This document shows, in pieces, positions 11,801 through 21,403 of a stretch of DNA of 64,000 bases (position 1 is the first letter of the stretch; each line of letters opens with the position of its first letter). The notes under the pieces are model-generated. The model saw only the letters and a list, made by a program, of their open reading frames with translations, searched no databases and was not told the DNA's origin. The DNA lies in assembly GCA_022385755.1 (NCBI GenBank), contig MU278350.1, positions 67,965 to 131,964 on the forward strand, in the 5' to 3' direction. This stretch comes from Trametopsis cervina. Its lineage: Eukaryota; Basidiomycota; Agaricomycetes; Polyporales; Irpicaceae. A program made the position numbers and the translations under genes.

Positions 11801-12660
11801 GACGCAGCCGATGATGATGAAGAGCAAATCGAAGACACACAGCCGCTCTCAGATCTGCAGCAGGATCAGATTCCAGCGTATAAGCTGCCTATCCTTATGT
11901 TCTCCGCGCTCCCCATTACTACCGATGCCAATGGACAGATACAGGCCGGGCTAGAGCAAGAGCTCGAGTTAAGGCAAGGTCAAGCGGAAGATAGACTTGC
12001 ATCACTCAGGGTCTTACTAGCTTGGAAGTCGGTTGTATTTCGTCGGGGTGTTCGACCGGCCGGTGCATACGGGGAGCGATTGCGTGCTTGGGAGAAGGTA
12101 CGATCAGTCGCGTCAAGTGTGCGGCAGCAAGCTAGCATATACGAACAAACGCGCCGGATCATGTATGCTAGTACCGACGTGGGCAGCCCACAGGGTAAAG
12201 CTATCCGGTCAAGATTCAAGGTCTTAACAAAGGCCGATCTCAAAATCAGCACCGAATTCCTGTCCTCAGACATCCGTGGGATGCGACACACACATCAATC
12301 ATGGATATGGAGCAGTGTACATCCATCTGGAATGGAAAGTGGACAGCTACTGGACGAGTGTAAGCTTCATCGTTATCTGAGGTGGTGTCGGATAATAACA
12401 CATACACAGACCGGCGGGTGGTTTGGCTTAGGGCCAAGGCACGCAGAGATCGATGGAAAGAGGAGACGATTTTGATTCCTTTTGAATTGGAGTGTATCGC
12501 CCGGTTTTATCGGCACCATCGGGCGCTGTGGGCCGATCGAGCAGAGAAGACGCAGGACCGCGGCCAAGGACGAGGGTATGCTGCATATGCTATGCACCAA
12601 GCGCACATATGGCAGAGGCTAGAGGAGCATGCGATCGCTGCTAGAGCAACGATTGCATAG
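8888..12660 (+). CDS. KDZ transposase with N-terminal CxC2 cysteine cluster
   Basis: DDE-type transposase of the Kyakuja-Dileera-Zisupton superfamily. Translation likely starts at ATG 8888 (MARSTTRKIRSS). After an intron near 9130-9190 comes a CxC2-like zinc cluster (CHCGRVADWRCDDC, CLTCLHQSH, then WHADGYYSRSSL and HCGHEGRECP, about 9260-9490). The transposase core follows: ELTVIDVTGIHHIAVQYC, FTFAVLDNF, LFCPACPQPNVNLP, the first catalytic Asp in VMDGNF (GAT 10340-10342), LDATGIGATACARHG, RGEK joined to QRDMDYSYISS across an intron (10671-10714), the second Asp in YYDVVCQW (GAT 10800-10802) and the Glu region VDGEIIETLWASLN (about 10985-11025). The C-terminal helical part ends with VVWLRAKARRDRWKEE and stop 12658-12660. 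Several introns after 11150 are uncertain, but no clear inactivating lesion is seen, so the enzyme may be active. Confidence 0.9.
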
Positions 12661-12744
12661 ATGCAGAAATCGGTTGTAGGCACATTGTAGCGCCTGATAA
12701 CAGCTTTGTGACTCACGCGTGGTCAATGTTGATGTTTTAAACAA

Positions 12745-12752
12745 TATATATA
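12745..12752 (+). promoter_or_regulatory. Probable TATA box of the SIM-protein gene
   Basis: A TATATATA run lies about 60 bp upstream of the start codon at 12812, in the short gap after the transposase gene. Confidence 0.4.
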
Positions 12753-12811
12753 CCTATACGTTCCGTGGCGTGGCATTGATTCATTCGTAACATCTTCTCA
12801 TCGCGATTGTC

Positions 12812-14757
12812 ATGGATATGCGGCAGATCCCCACCTTTCTCGACGACCAGGACTGGTGCAAACCCTCTGTCATTGAGAATATGGCTGAATCTTATCTTCG
12901 CATATACACCGCGCGTTGCCGACAGGCATTGTCTGTGCTCCCCGCTGAGGAAGATGCCCTCAATTGCGCCCGTTTCAAACATGGAATTGTGGAGGAAGTG
13001 GTAAGTCGGTCAATGTCGTATTTTTCGATTGAGACCGATTATTGTTTAGAAAGCAATCCTGTTTCAAGCAGGTATTCTCGCTGCTAAGTGCCGTGTGGAC
13101 AAAGTGTATCTTTACCAACCTATCGTCTGGCTGCTCAACCGGGTCACAATCAAGTTCGACCAAGTGGATCTTAACCTCGACGACCTTCGCACCATTGCGT
13201 TTGAGGCAGAGCCGGCTCCAGACAACATGTGGGGGGACCAGTGGTGGGCGTATCCGGCCGCGGCCAGAAGGACTGCAGATATGCAGCCGGCGGCCGATCA
13301 TTGGTGGTGGAGTGTCAGACTTGTAAGTTACATCCGCTGAGCTGGTAATTGTCTGCTGAATTTCGTGAATGCAGGCCCCAATTGATATCATTGAACTGTC
13401 GGATTCCGAGGAGGATGATGTTACAAGGTTGGATTCGGACAGCAACGATGGTTTGTAGACAGATATGTCAGAATATGAATGGTCATTGTGCATGTTCAAG
13501 TGCCGCCGTTGAGTACCATAGGGTGATGATACTCGTTTACGCACCGTCAGTTGGACTGTGATACTGCTGACCACCAGTACCGTTCGACCGAACGATATTA
13601 CTGTGATTGAGGTATCCATACTAGGAGCGGCCGAGGGATAGTACTGCATATGTATCNNNNNNNNNNNNNNNNNNNNNNNNNNNNNNNNNNNNNNNNNNNN
13701 NNNNNNNNNNNNNNNNNNNNNNNNNNNNNNNNNNNNNNNNNNNNNNNNNNNNNNNNNNNNNNNNNNNNNNNNNNNNNNNNNNNNNNNNNNNNNNNNNNNN
13801 NNNNNNNNNNNNNNNNNNNNNNNNNNNNNNNNNNNNNNNNNNNNNNNNNNNNNNNNNNNNNNNNNNNNNNNNNNNNNNNNNNNNNNNNNNNNNNNNNNNN
13901 NNNNNNNNNNNNNNNNNNNNNNNNNNNNNNNNNNNNNNNNNNNNNNNNNNNNNNNNNNNNNNNNNNNNNNNNNNNNNNNNNNNNNNNNNNNNNNNNNNNN
14001 NNNNNNNNNNNNNNNNNNNNNNNNNNNNNNNNNNNNNNNNNNNNNNNNNNNNNNNNNNNNNNNNNNNNNNNNNNNNNNNNNNNNNNNNNNNNNNNNNNNN
14101 NNNNNNNNNNNNNNNNNNNNNNNNNNNNNNNNNNNNNNNNNNNNNNNNNNNNNNNNNNNNNNNNNNNNNNNNNNNNNNNNNNNNNNNNNNNNNNNNNNNN
14201 NNNNNNNNNNNNNNNNNNNNNNNNNNNNNNNNNNNNNNNNNNNNNNNNNNNNNNNNNNNNNNNNNNNNNNNNNNNNNNNNNNNNNNNNNNNNNNNNNNNN
14301 NNNNNNNNNNNNNNNNNNNNNNNNNNNNNNNNNNNNNNNNNNNNNNNNNNNNNNNNNNNNNNNNNNNNNNNNNNNNNNNNNNNNNNNNNNNNNNNNNNNN
14401 NNNNNNNNNNNNNNNNNNNNNNNNNNNNNNNNNNNNNNNNNNNNNNNNNNNNNNNNNNNNNNNNNNNNNNNNNNNNNNNNNNNNNNGCCGGCCAATAGTA
14501 TCACGATATGCTGGGTTACTACTAGGGATGGCAGAATGATAGTACAGAACAATATTAATGGACTGTGATACTGCTGACCACAAGTACCGTTCGGCCGACC
14601 GATAGTACTATGATTCAGGAATCCATACCACGAGCGGCCGAACAATAGTACTGCAGAGGTCGTTGAGATGGAAGACATCCGGCCGCAAAGCATTATCACT
14701 GAATGTGAGGAGATGATCAAAACCGGCAGAGCAGTACTACTGGCATTCGATGTGTGA
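12812..14757 (+). CDS. Small KDZ-element protein with a SUMO-interacting-type motif (interrupted by assembly gap)
   Basis: Unrecognised family. Exon 1 starts at ATG 12812 and reads MDMRQIPTFLDDQDWCKPS; an intron (gtaagtc..tttag) joins it in phase to KAILFQAGILAAKCRVDKVY. That exon ends in a tryptophan-rich stretch (NMWGDQWWAY, HWWWSVRL). A second intron joins it in phase to APIDIIELSDSEEDD (about 13376-13420). A hydrophobic core followed by serine and acidic residues is the classic SUMO-interacting motif, so binding to SUMO-modified proteins is inferred. The 3' end is uncertain: an 830-base gap and 96-bp repeats follow. An open segment after the gap (EVVEMEDIRPQS..., stop 14755-14757) could be the last exon, or the gene may end before 13.55 kb. 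Confidence 0.5.
13553..14655 (+). repeat. 96-bp tandem repeat copies flanking the assembly gap
   Basis: Two 96-bp copies, 13553-13648 and 14560-14655, align over their whole length (GGACTGTGATACTGCTGACC ... GTACTGCA) with scattered differences. Each contains two subterminal motifs of the CGGCCGANNGATAGTACTG type. The sequence just after the gap (14487 onward) also starts with a related motif, so the unsequenced part is probably more of the same array. Confidence 0.8.
13657..14486. other. Assembly gap (830 N)
   Basis: A run of N between two copies of a tandem repeat. Long reading frames crossing it are artefacts of translating N. Confidence 0.99.
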
Positions 14758-14865
14758 GTCCCATTTTCGGCCGACCGATATCAGTGCTTTATCATTTGCT
14801 GCTAATTATCCTGATGGAAATAGGTCGAATGAGCATTAATTCGGCCGTCTGCTATTACTGTGCCA

Positions 14866-14880
14866 TACATCAGGGAACGC
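14866..14880 (+). repeat. Plavaka left terminal inverted repeat
   Basis: TACATCAGGGAACGC, paired with the right end at 20834-20848. Confidence 0.7.
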
Positions 14881-15207
14881 CGAAAATTCGACACAGAGGT
14901 AGGTAGTAGCACGTAGTATTGGTAGTTCTGGTCGAAAGGTATACGGGCCAAGTAGAGTCGGCGTCTTTCCGCGTCTGACACGCAGTACCCGGTAGCACCG
15001 TTTCGGAAGTAGTTTAGTATGTAGTAAGGCATTGCCTCGTTATTATCTACGTAGCGTAGTCTTCGTAGTGCTGTGTAGCATAGGTCTGTATATGCAATTC
15101 ATCTGTAGCAGTTGCGGTGTGGACTGTATTTTAAGGTATTAAGAAAATAATATTGGAGATTACTACACTAAGTCTATGGCCACCACACCGCTACAAGCAT
15201 AAGTAAC

Positions 15208-17262
15208 TATTCACTATCGGTTTCGCCTGTGCGGTTGGCCAGTTGCGCCATCGCGCGCTGCTTGATCGACGCCGAAAGCCCGGCGGGTATACTTTGATTG
15301 AGGTCGATGTTTGCCAGTCGACTGCGAGGCAATAGATCAATTTTGATGTGTCGAGGGTATGCGAATCACTCACAGAACTTTCCGATACATCTTGCGACGG
15401 ATATTCCTGAAGACTTCGGGATTGAGCTCTTCCCAGTCCTTGAGATGTGTGACATGCCCCTCATAGATTCTCCGGTAGTCCTTCTCCGTGAAATCCTTTC
15501 TGCCCTGTTGAAGTCGACCTGAGGCCCAGCGATCAAGTCCATATCGGACCTTAGACACGATACAGATAATATCAGCATCATTCGTGACCGCCGTAAGAAA
15601 CTTTGGACTCACCATAGTGAGCAGCATCGCAATGGTCGCAATGTTGATGGGATCAAAGGATGCACGATGCTCAATGCCGATGTCCGTGTTGCTTTTGAAG
15701 CACCACTCCTGTAATCCGCGCAGGAGGATTTCGTGCTCCCCAAGATATTGAGGATCATTTGCATCAAAGTCCTGTGTGATTAATGTGTAAGTCTTCGAAA
15801 TAGAAGAGCGGATGAGCGCACCTTGTAACAGTAGCGATTGGGGTCACCTTCTCCACCGACTGTGGAGACAAGGTAGTCATACCGCCGTTGATTGGCCTCT
15901 TCGTTACCCGGTTTTGTTGTGTCAGTATGCATACCATACACTTCGACAATCTTCGCCACAATTTTGTTCTTGATATGGCCGCGGATGGTTGATGGTCGAG
16001 CTTCAATCTAAACGAGGTCCGAAGTATCGTGAGAGTGAGACGAGTCGAACTTATTGAAGACGACGTACCAATTTGCATATGCGTTCATGTGCCTCACCTG
16101 CCGGAAATTTGTTCCCAGTTTCCCGACAGCTTTCTGTCAAAGCCTGCCGTGTCCAGATACGCACAGTGTCGTGATTTGGGTAGGCGGAGACAGTGAGCAG
16201 TTTCACTTCAAAGCGTTTGAGTGCACGCAGAAGAATCTGTAGAGTGGTACCTGAATAATCGGCCTCTTTTGGTTTCATACCTACCGGCGCGACACCGTTC
16301 TTGTACTCGATAACCAATGTATTTTCCTCTGGCGGTGACTGTTGGCTAGTGCTGGTGTGTGCCTGTGTATTTGTAAGGCGGACTTGACTGGACTGACTTG
16401 ATGATGATGAGCGTGAACCGAATACTTGCCGTTGTTCTTGGCTCCGAGGCGGAGGATCGAGGACGTGATCTGGGTTCGGTGCGGCGGCAGTGGATAGGAG
16501 TGAAATGTGATCAGGTTCCGAGTCCTCAAATGGCAGCTCAAACTCCATACGCGGTGACGAGGATAGAGGTGGAGAACTTGTGCGAGAATGCTGAACGGAT
16601 AGTGGGCTAGACGACCGTATAGATGGGAGCCGTTCATGGTCAGCGGTGTCATTCAGTAACATGACTGGCTGCGCTATAGACTGTAGGAGAGGTGAGCGAC
16701 CTTGCGTGGCTAGTGCATGATGAGGGTGAGGGGGCTTTGGATCACCCAGTCGAGTAGTTAGTCGTGGTTGTACTTGAACAAGTCCCAGTGAGCGAAGCTA
16801 GAAAAAAAAAGTGAGTATGACAGCGAGACGAGTCCCAGGTGAGGCGATGAGCTCACATGGGGTACAGAACTGTTGTCGTCGTCTTCACTCTCAGCTGAGC
16901 CTGGCTCCGAGTTACTTTCCTCAGCATGCTCGCTAACTTGTTTGCTGGCATGCTTTGACGACGACGTGCTTGCGGCTGCTGGTTTGGCAATCTTCTTGAG
17001 AGCCTTGTTCTCACGCTTCAATTTTTCTAGCTCCTTCATGAGAGCATCCTCGTCTGAAATATGCACAGAATCAAGTCAAATCGCTGAACGAGTGTGATTA
17101 AAAATTGTACTAACCATTCGCGTGTTGTTTTGTCGTCTTCTTACGCTGACGAGTAGACGTTCGCTTCTTCCGCTTGCTAGGAGTGATACAATCGTCGTCA
17201 GAGGTGCCGGTGTGGTTATCCGAACCTTGAGGTGAGGAGGCCTTCTGTTTGGGTCGTGCCAT
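15208..17262 (-). CDS. DUF6532-type protein carried by the Plavaka element
   Basis: Starts at the ATG complementary to 17260-17262. The lysine/arginine-rich N-terminus (MARPKQKASSPQ, TPSKRKKRTSTRQRKK) looks like a nuclear-localisation or DNA-binding tail. A coiled-coil segment follows (LMKELEKLKRENKALKKIAK, about 17045-16985), then a serine-rich acidic linker. The C-terminal half resembles the basidiomycete DUF6532 domain: ILLRALKRFEVKLLTVSAYP, STIRGHIKNKIVAKIVEVYG, SFDPINIATIAMLLTMVSP and YRRIYEGHVTHLKDW. The last intron (gtgagtgattcg..ctcgcag) joins in phase to a short tail ending MAQLANRTGETDSE and TAG at 15208-15210. The molecular role of DUF6532 is unknown to me. Position and divergent promoter suggest it is an accessory gene of the transposon, perhaps regulatory. 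Confidence 0.7.
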
Positions 17263-17438
17263 GATGGAGGAAAGAGAAGGGTAGCGACGTGGTGAAAAGA
17301 CCAGTACAGCGGGTTGCGAATGGATACAAGATCAAATCTGCGAGGGATGTTCCGCCGGGTTAAGTCAGCGTCGCTTTTTTTTTGAGTCGGTTTCACCAGA
17401 GTAACTGAAAACTTTGCTCACCAGTACCACACGTTTTC
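17263..17438. promoter_or_regulatory. Divergent promoter between Plavaka genes
   Basis: About 175 bp between the two divergent start codons (17262 on -, 17439 on +). It is short enough to be shared; no clear TATA box is seen. Confidence 0.35.
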
Positions 17439-20400
17439 ATGCCTCTTCATCGCTGTTTCTTCTGTGGATCATGGAAGCCGACTCCACAGGCCCTTATGTC
17501 ACACATTCAGCAAAAGCCAGATTGTCGACGTGCCTTTAATGCCCGACTTCAACTTCAAGTAGATGCTACGTCCAAGCATTCTTCGGACACTCCTGCACAA
17601 CCTACTCTAAAGCAGGGGTATCTTGATGTCCCCCTGAACACGAGTCAGCTCAATGCAGATAATTATGAAAACTTCGCTCACAATAAATCTGGCGCAGCAG
17701 CTCATACCGCTTATGACCCCGGTCTTGAAGATTCTGAGCCTCCTTCCAAACGCGCCCGAGTTGAGGATGTTGATGAAGATGGCCTCGAATCTGAGGACAA
17801 CTCGGAATTCGAGGCAGGTGGACTACCAAAGCGACCGTTCGTCGACTATCCTACACCCGGCAGTGCTGGCGCGACAAAAGGCCAAGGGAAGACACTATTC
17901 GAAACAATTCATGAAGCAAGGAAAGACATGATGGAAAATAACTCACTATGGGCACCATTCGAAAACGAGGATGAATGGACGATGGCGCGATGGTTGATGC
18001 GAAGTGGATTGAGTCACGCCGAGATTGATAGGTTTCTCAAGCTGGAGATTGTAAGTAGCTGTTATCTCTCCATTCGCTCTGCTGACTAAAACCTCACCAG
18101 ACACGAAATCGATCGGCGTTGTCCTTCAAAAATAAAGCGAGCTTCTTCAAAAAAATTGATGCGCTTCCGCGTGGACCAGAATGGCGATGCGAGATGTGGG
18201 AGGCATTGGGGGATGAGCTGGATGATAGCGGTGAGAGGAGGACTGAGATCCTGGAGCTCTGGATGAGAGACCCGGTCAAATGTATTCAAGACTTACTGTC
18301 AAATCCAGTTTTCGAAGAGGACCTGCATTATGGACCTGAGCGTATTTTTGAGGATCCGGAAAAGACAAGACCAATCTTCGGAGAGACATGGACGGGTGAG
18401 TGGTGGGAGGAAACCCAGGTAAGTCCGCATGAGATTACCATAGGTGTATGCTTACTTGCCTCGAATATAGAAACTTCTTCCCGCGGGTGCCACAGTGGTC
18501 CCCGTGATTCTTGCATCAGATAAGACGCAGCTGTCAACATTCAGCGGTGATAAGTCTGCATGGCCGGTCTATCTTACCATTGGGAATCTGCCAAAGCACC
18601 TGCGGCGATCGCCCTCAGCCCATGCAACGGTTTTGATTGGATATCTTCCTGTAGCGAAACTCGACTGCTTTTCCAAGAGCAAACGGTCAGCCTTCGGGTA
18701 TCAACTCTTCCATGATTGCATGCGCTCTCTGCTGGCGCCACTTGTCGAAGCTGGGAAGAGTGGCGTTGATGTGGTTTGCGCGGACGGATTCATTCGACAG
18801 ATCTTTCCCATATTGGCTGCCTATATCGCCGATCATCCTGAACAGTGTCTGGTGGCGTGCTGTCAGGAGAACTTCTGCCCAAAATGTCTCGTCAGTCCTG
18901 ACAAGCGTGGACTTGCATTACACTCACTGCTCCGTGATCCTGATAAAACAATCTCCCTGATCGAAGAGAAGTTGTCAAACGGCCGGAAACTCCCTGAATT
19001 CGAAGAAGCAGGTCTGCGAGCAATCCGTCCATTCTGGGCCGATTTGCCGCACTGCAACATCTTCTCCTGTATCACCCCCGACATCTTGCATCAGCTACAC
19101 AAGGGAATGTTCAAGGATCATACCGTGAAGTGGGCAACGGCATGTATGTCAGGAAAGGAGAATGAGGTTGATCGTCGATTCCAAGGAATGCCCCTACATC
19201 CAGATCTCCGTCATTTCCGCAAAGGGATCTCTCTTGTATCGCAGTGGACCGGAACCGAATACAAGCACATGGAGAAGGTGTTCCTCGGTGTCATTGCTGG
19301 TGCAGTCATTGATCCGGAGGTTGTCAAGGCGGTGCGCGCTGTTCTTGATTTCATTCACTATGCTCATTTCGAGATGCATACCGAGGAGTCCCTCGCTCAA
19401 CTGGAAGCAGCATGGCTCAAGTTTCATACCTTCAAGCGTGTCTTTGTGCGGCTGAAGGTACGAAAGGACTTCAGCAGCATTCCCAAACTCCATTCCATGA
19501 CTCACTACGTGCACTCCATTCGACTTCTGGGTACTGCTGACGGATACAGCACGGAAGGTCCTGAGCGACTCCATATCGACTTCGCTAAAATTGCCTATCG
19601 TGCAAGTAACCGCAAATGTTATATTCAGCAAATGACAGTTTGGCTGGAACGACAGGATGCGGTGCGGAGATTTGAAGATTACCTTACCTGGCTAGGCCAC
19701 AGATGTACCACGGATCAAGCATCAGACGAGGACGAAGGATATCCCGAGGTCGAGGACACACCTGATCACGCCGAACCCGATGAAGAATCTGCCACGGAGA
19801 TAAAGACCGCCGGACTATACAAAATCGCGAAGACTCCTGCATTTCCGAAGACGACTATCCGAGTACTAGAGCAAGATTTCGGCACTCTTCATTTCACAGA
19901 ATGCCTCGAGACGTTTGTTCACGCACATACTGTAGCAGCTGCATCAAGATCGATACCGCCACTTCCGATCACTAGCAACACCCTCATCCCTGCCTTCAAA
20001 CAGTTCAAGATCGAGCTGCCCCCGATGACTCAAGTTTCAAAGTCATCCACTTGGGACGTTATCCGTGCGCATCCAGCAAAGCCGATCAGCATTGGATCTG
20101 CAAAATCTGCTACTCCGATGGACTGCTCCACTGTCCTGGCACGCGAACGATCGTCAACTGATCACACTGCAAGTAACGGTTCCCGCGACAGAGATCCATT
20201 GAAAGGTATGTTAATCTCTGCGCTCAATTTAATGTTGCTCATTTCCCGATATACGCTAGGTCTAACAGTTGGCAGGGTCCGCGCAATCTTTCGCCTCCCA
20301 AAGGATCTTTGTCAGCATGCACGATTGCCAGATCATCCTCTCGCATACATTGAATGGTTCACCGGTTTCCAGAAGTACGACGCCGATCTTGGTTTATTCT

Positions 20401-20645
20401 CAGTCGCACCTTCACGGCGGAATCATCATCGACGAGCCTCCATCATTTCTATCACTAATATTGAACGTACGTGTCATTTGATACCGCAGTGGGGCCAAGT
20501 AATGGACACTTCGTGGACTTCAAGCAATGTACTTGACCGTTGTAGTTCTTTTTATGTTAACCCTTACCTTCGCCACTCAGATTTTGTGATATTCCGGCTA
20601 CTTGTAGATCGCTGGCGAAAGGCTCAGGCTCGTCGCAAGCCCTAA
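17439..20645 (+). CDS. Plavaka transposase with N-terminal zinc finger
   Basis: Four exons join in one frame: 17439-18050, 18101-18418, 18471-20205 and 20260-20645, about 1016 residues, all with GT..AG introns. The N-terminus has a C2H2-like finger (CFFCGSWKPTPQALMSHIQQ, then KPDC). The Plavaka core follows: SLWAPFENEDEWTMARWLM and SHAEIDRFLKLEI, then PVILASDKTQLSTFSGDK, WPVYLTIGNLPKHLRRSP, CCQENFCPKCLVSP, FWADLPHCNIFSCITPDILH, QLHKGMFKDHTVKW, GLHSMTHYVHSIRLLG-type helices and EGPERLHIDFAK. The end reads LAYIEWFTGFQKYD and FYVNPYLRHSDF. No stop or frameshift breaks the frame, so it may encode a functional enzyme. It acts in the nucleus on its own inverted repeats (family knowledge). Confidence 0.88.
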
Positions 20646-20833
20646 ATGATAGAATACATTATCTACCTGCTGTTTAGCACTACATAGAAAATATCATGTC
20701 TCTCGACGCTACCAGTTGCTTCGCAGACTTTCATCATATAACGTCTGAGCTACCCGTTGCTACCAGGTGGTAGGTGTTCCGCTGCGAAGACTACGTATCC
20801 TACCTCACTATTGATGATCTACGCAGCAGACTA

Positions 20834-20848
20834 GCGTTTCCTGATGTA
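20834..20848 (-). repeat. Plavaka right terminal inverted repeat
   Basis: The reverse complement reads TACATCAGGAAACGC, one mismatch from the left end. Confidence 0.7.
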
Positions 20849-21270
20849 CCGAGCTAATACTGGATTCGGCCGACCGATATTACAGTACTGCACACACCGA
20901 GTTATGCATGGCCGACTGCTGCTATTGTTAATATATAGGTGTGCACCACGATCGGCCGTATGACACCACAGGCCGTGTTAGATATGTTTGTTAGCGTCCG
21001 CGTGATAGCAATGTGGCATGAAACCGACCGGCCAGTACTATCGTGTGGGAGGACGCTCGGCCGCATGATATTACACTGTGTCAATGGAGCAAATATGGCT
21101 ACGGATTGATGGTAGTATCGGTCAAACATTATGTTCTACATCACACCACCGTGATATGACAATAGTGGTATATATATATTGACCGGCCGCACACTATTAG
21201 CAGGCTATAGTAGTTCATCGGCCGCGATCCGCTGGCCGCCAGTACTGGCAATAAATCCCACATTGGATGT
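20849..21270. repeat. Right part of the KDZ subterminal motif array
   Basis: Gene-free, with repeated short motifs: TTCGGCCGACCGATATTAC at about 20867, GATCGGCCGTATGA at about 20951, GACCGGCCAGTACTATCG at about 21028, CTCGGCCGCATGATATTAC at about 21057, GACCGGCCGCACACTATTA at about 21181 and ATCGGCCGCGATCC at about 21218. They match motifs at 13.57-14.85 kb on the other side of the Plavaka insertion. They are probably transposase-binding subterminal repeats (inference). Confidence 0.65.
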
Positions 21271-21403
21271 GATAATACTGTGTACTTAGCTGAACTACCC
21301 CTCTCGCTAACGCATGTTTACAGCACACTTCCGTTCGTCTCCCTCCAAGATCACTTGCAACCGACCGGAATTGCCTGCCCCGTGCACACTCCGCTGTTAA
21401 TCC

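Larger units (their letters stand above)
14866..20848. mobile_element. Plavaka-type DNA transposon nested in the KDZ element
   Basis: A roughly 6-kb element bounded by inverted repeats: TACATCAGGGAACGC at the left (14866-14880) and its near-perfect reverse complement at the right (20834-20848, 14 of 15 identical). A second inverted pair lies just inside: GAGGTAGG at 14896-14903 against CCTACCTC at 20799-20806. It carries a Plavaka transposase and a divergent DUF6532 gene. If the true terminus is CATCAGG, both sides are flanked by TA, a possible 2-bp target duplication. KDZ subterminal motifs lie directly on both outer sides, which shows that this element landed inside the KDZ element. Confidence 0.8.
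1..21270. mobile_element. KDZ-superfamily DNA transposon with TET/JBP cargo (5' end outside window, right boundary approximate)
   Basis: The stretch holds a KDZ transposase and a TET/JBP dioxygenase side by side, with accessory genes in divergent or convergent pairs. The pentamer CGGCC and its complement are very frequent throughout, in coding and non-coding parts, and become scarce beyond about 21.25 kb. A 3' array of CGGCCGACCGATA-type motifs runs from 13.57 kb to about 21.25 kb and is split by a Plavaka insertion. I see neither the left terminal repeat nor a target-site duplication, so the boundaries are inferred. The right edge is set by the last subterminal motif (about 21.22 kb) and the F-box gene that starts at 21404. 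Such linkage of KDZ transposases with TET/JBP genes is established for basidiomycetes. Confidence 0.75.

Noticed and set aside
12975..14720. Long minus-strand open frame across the gap
   Set aside because: It is open only because N codons are read through; flanking parts are antisense to the SIM-protein exons.
21170..21270. Exact right terminus and target duplication of the KDZ element
   Set aside because: Without the left end in the window, no inverted match can be made; only an approximate boundary is given.
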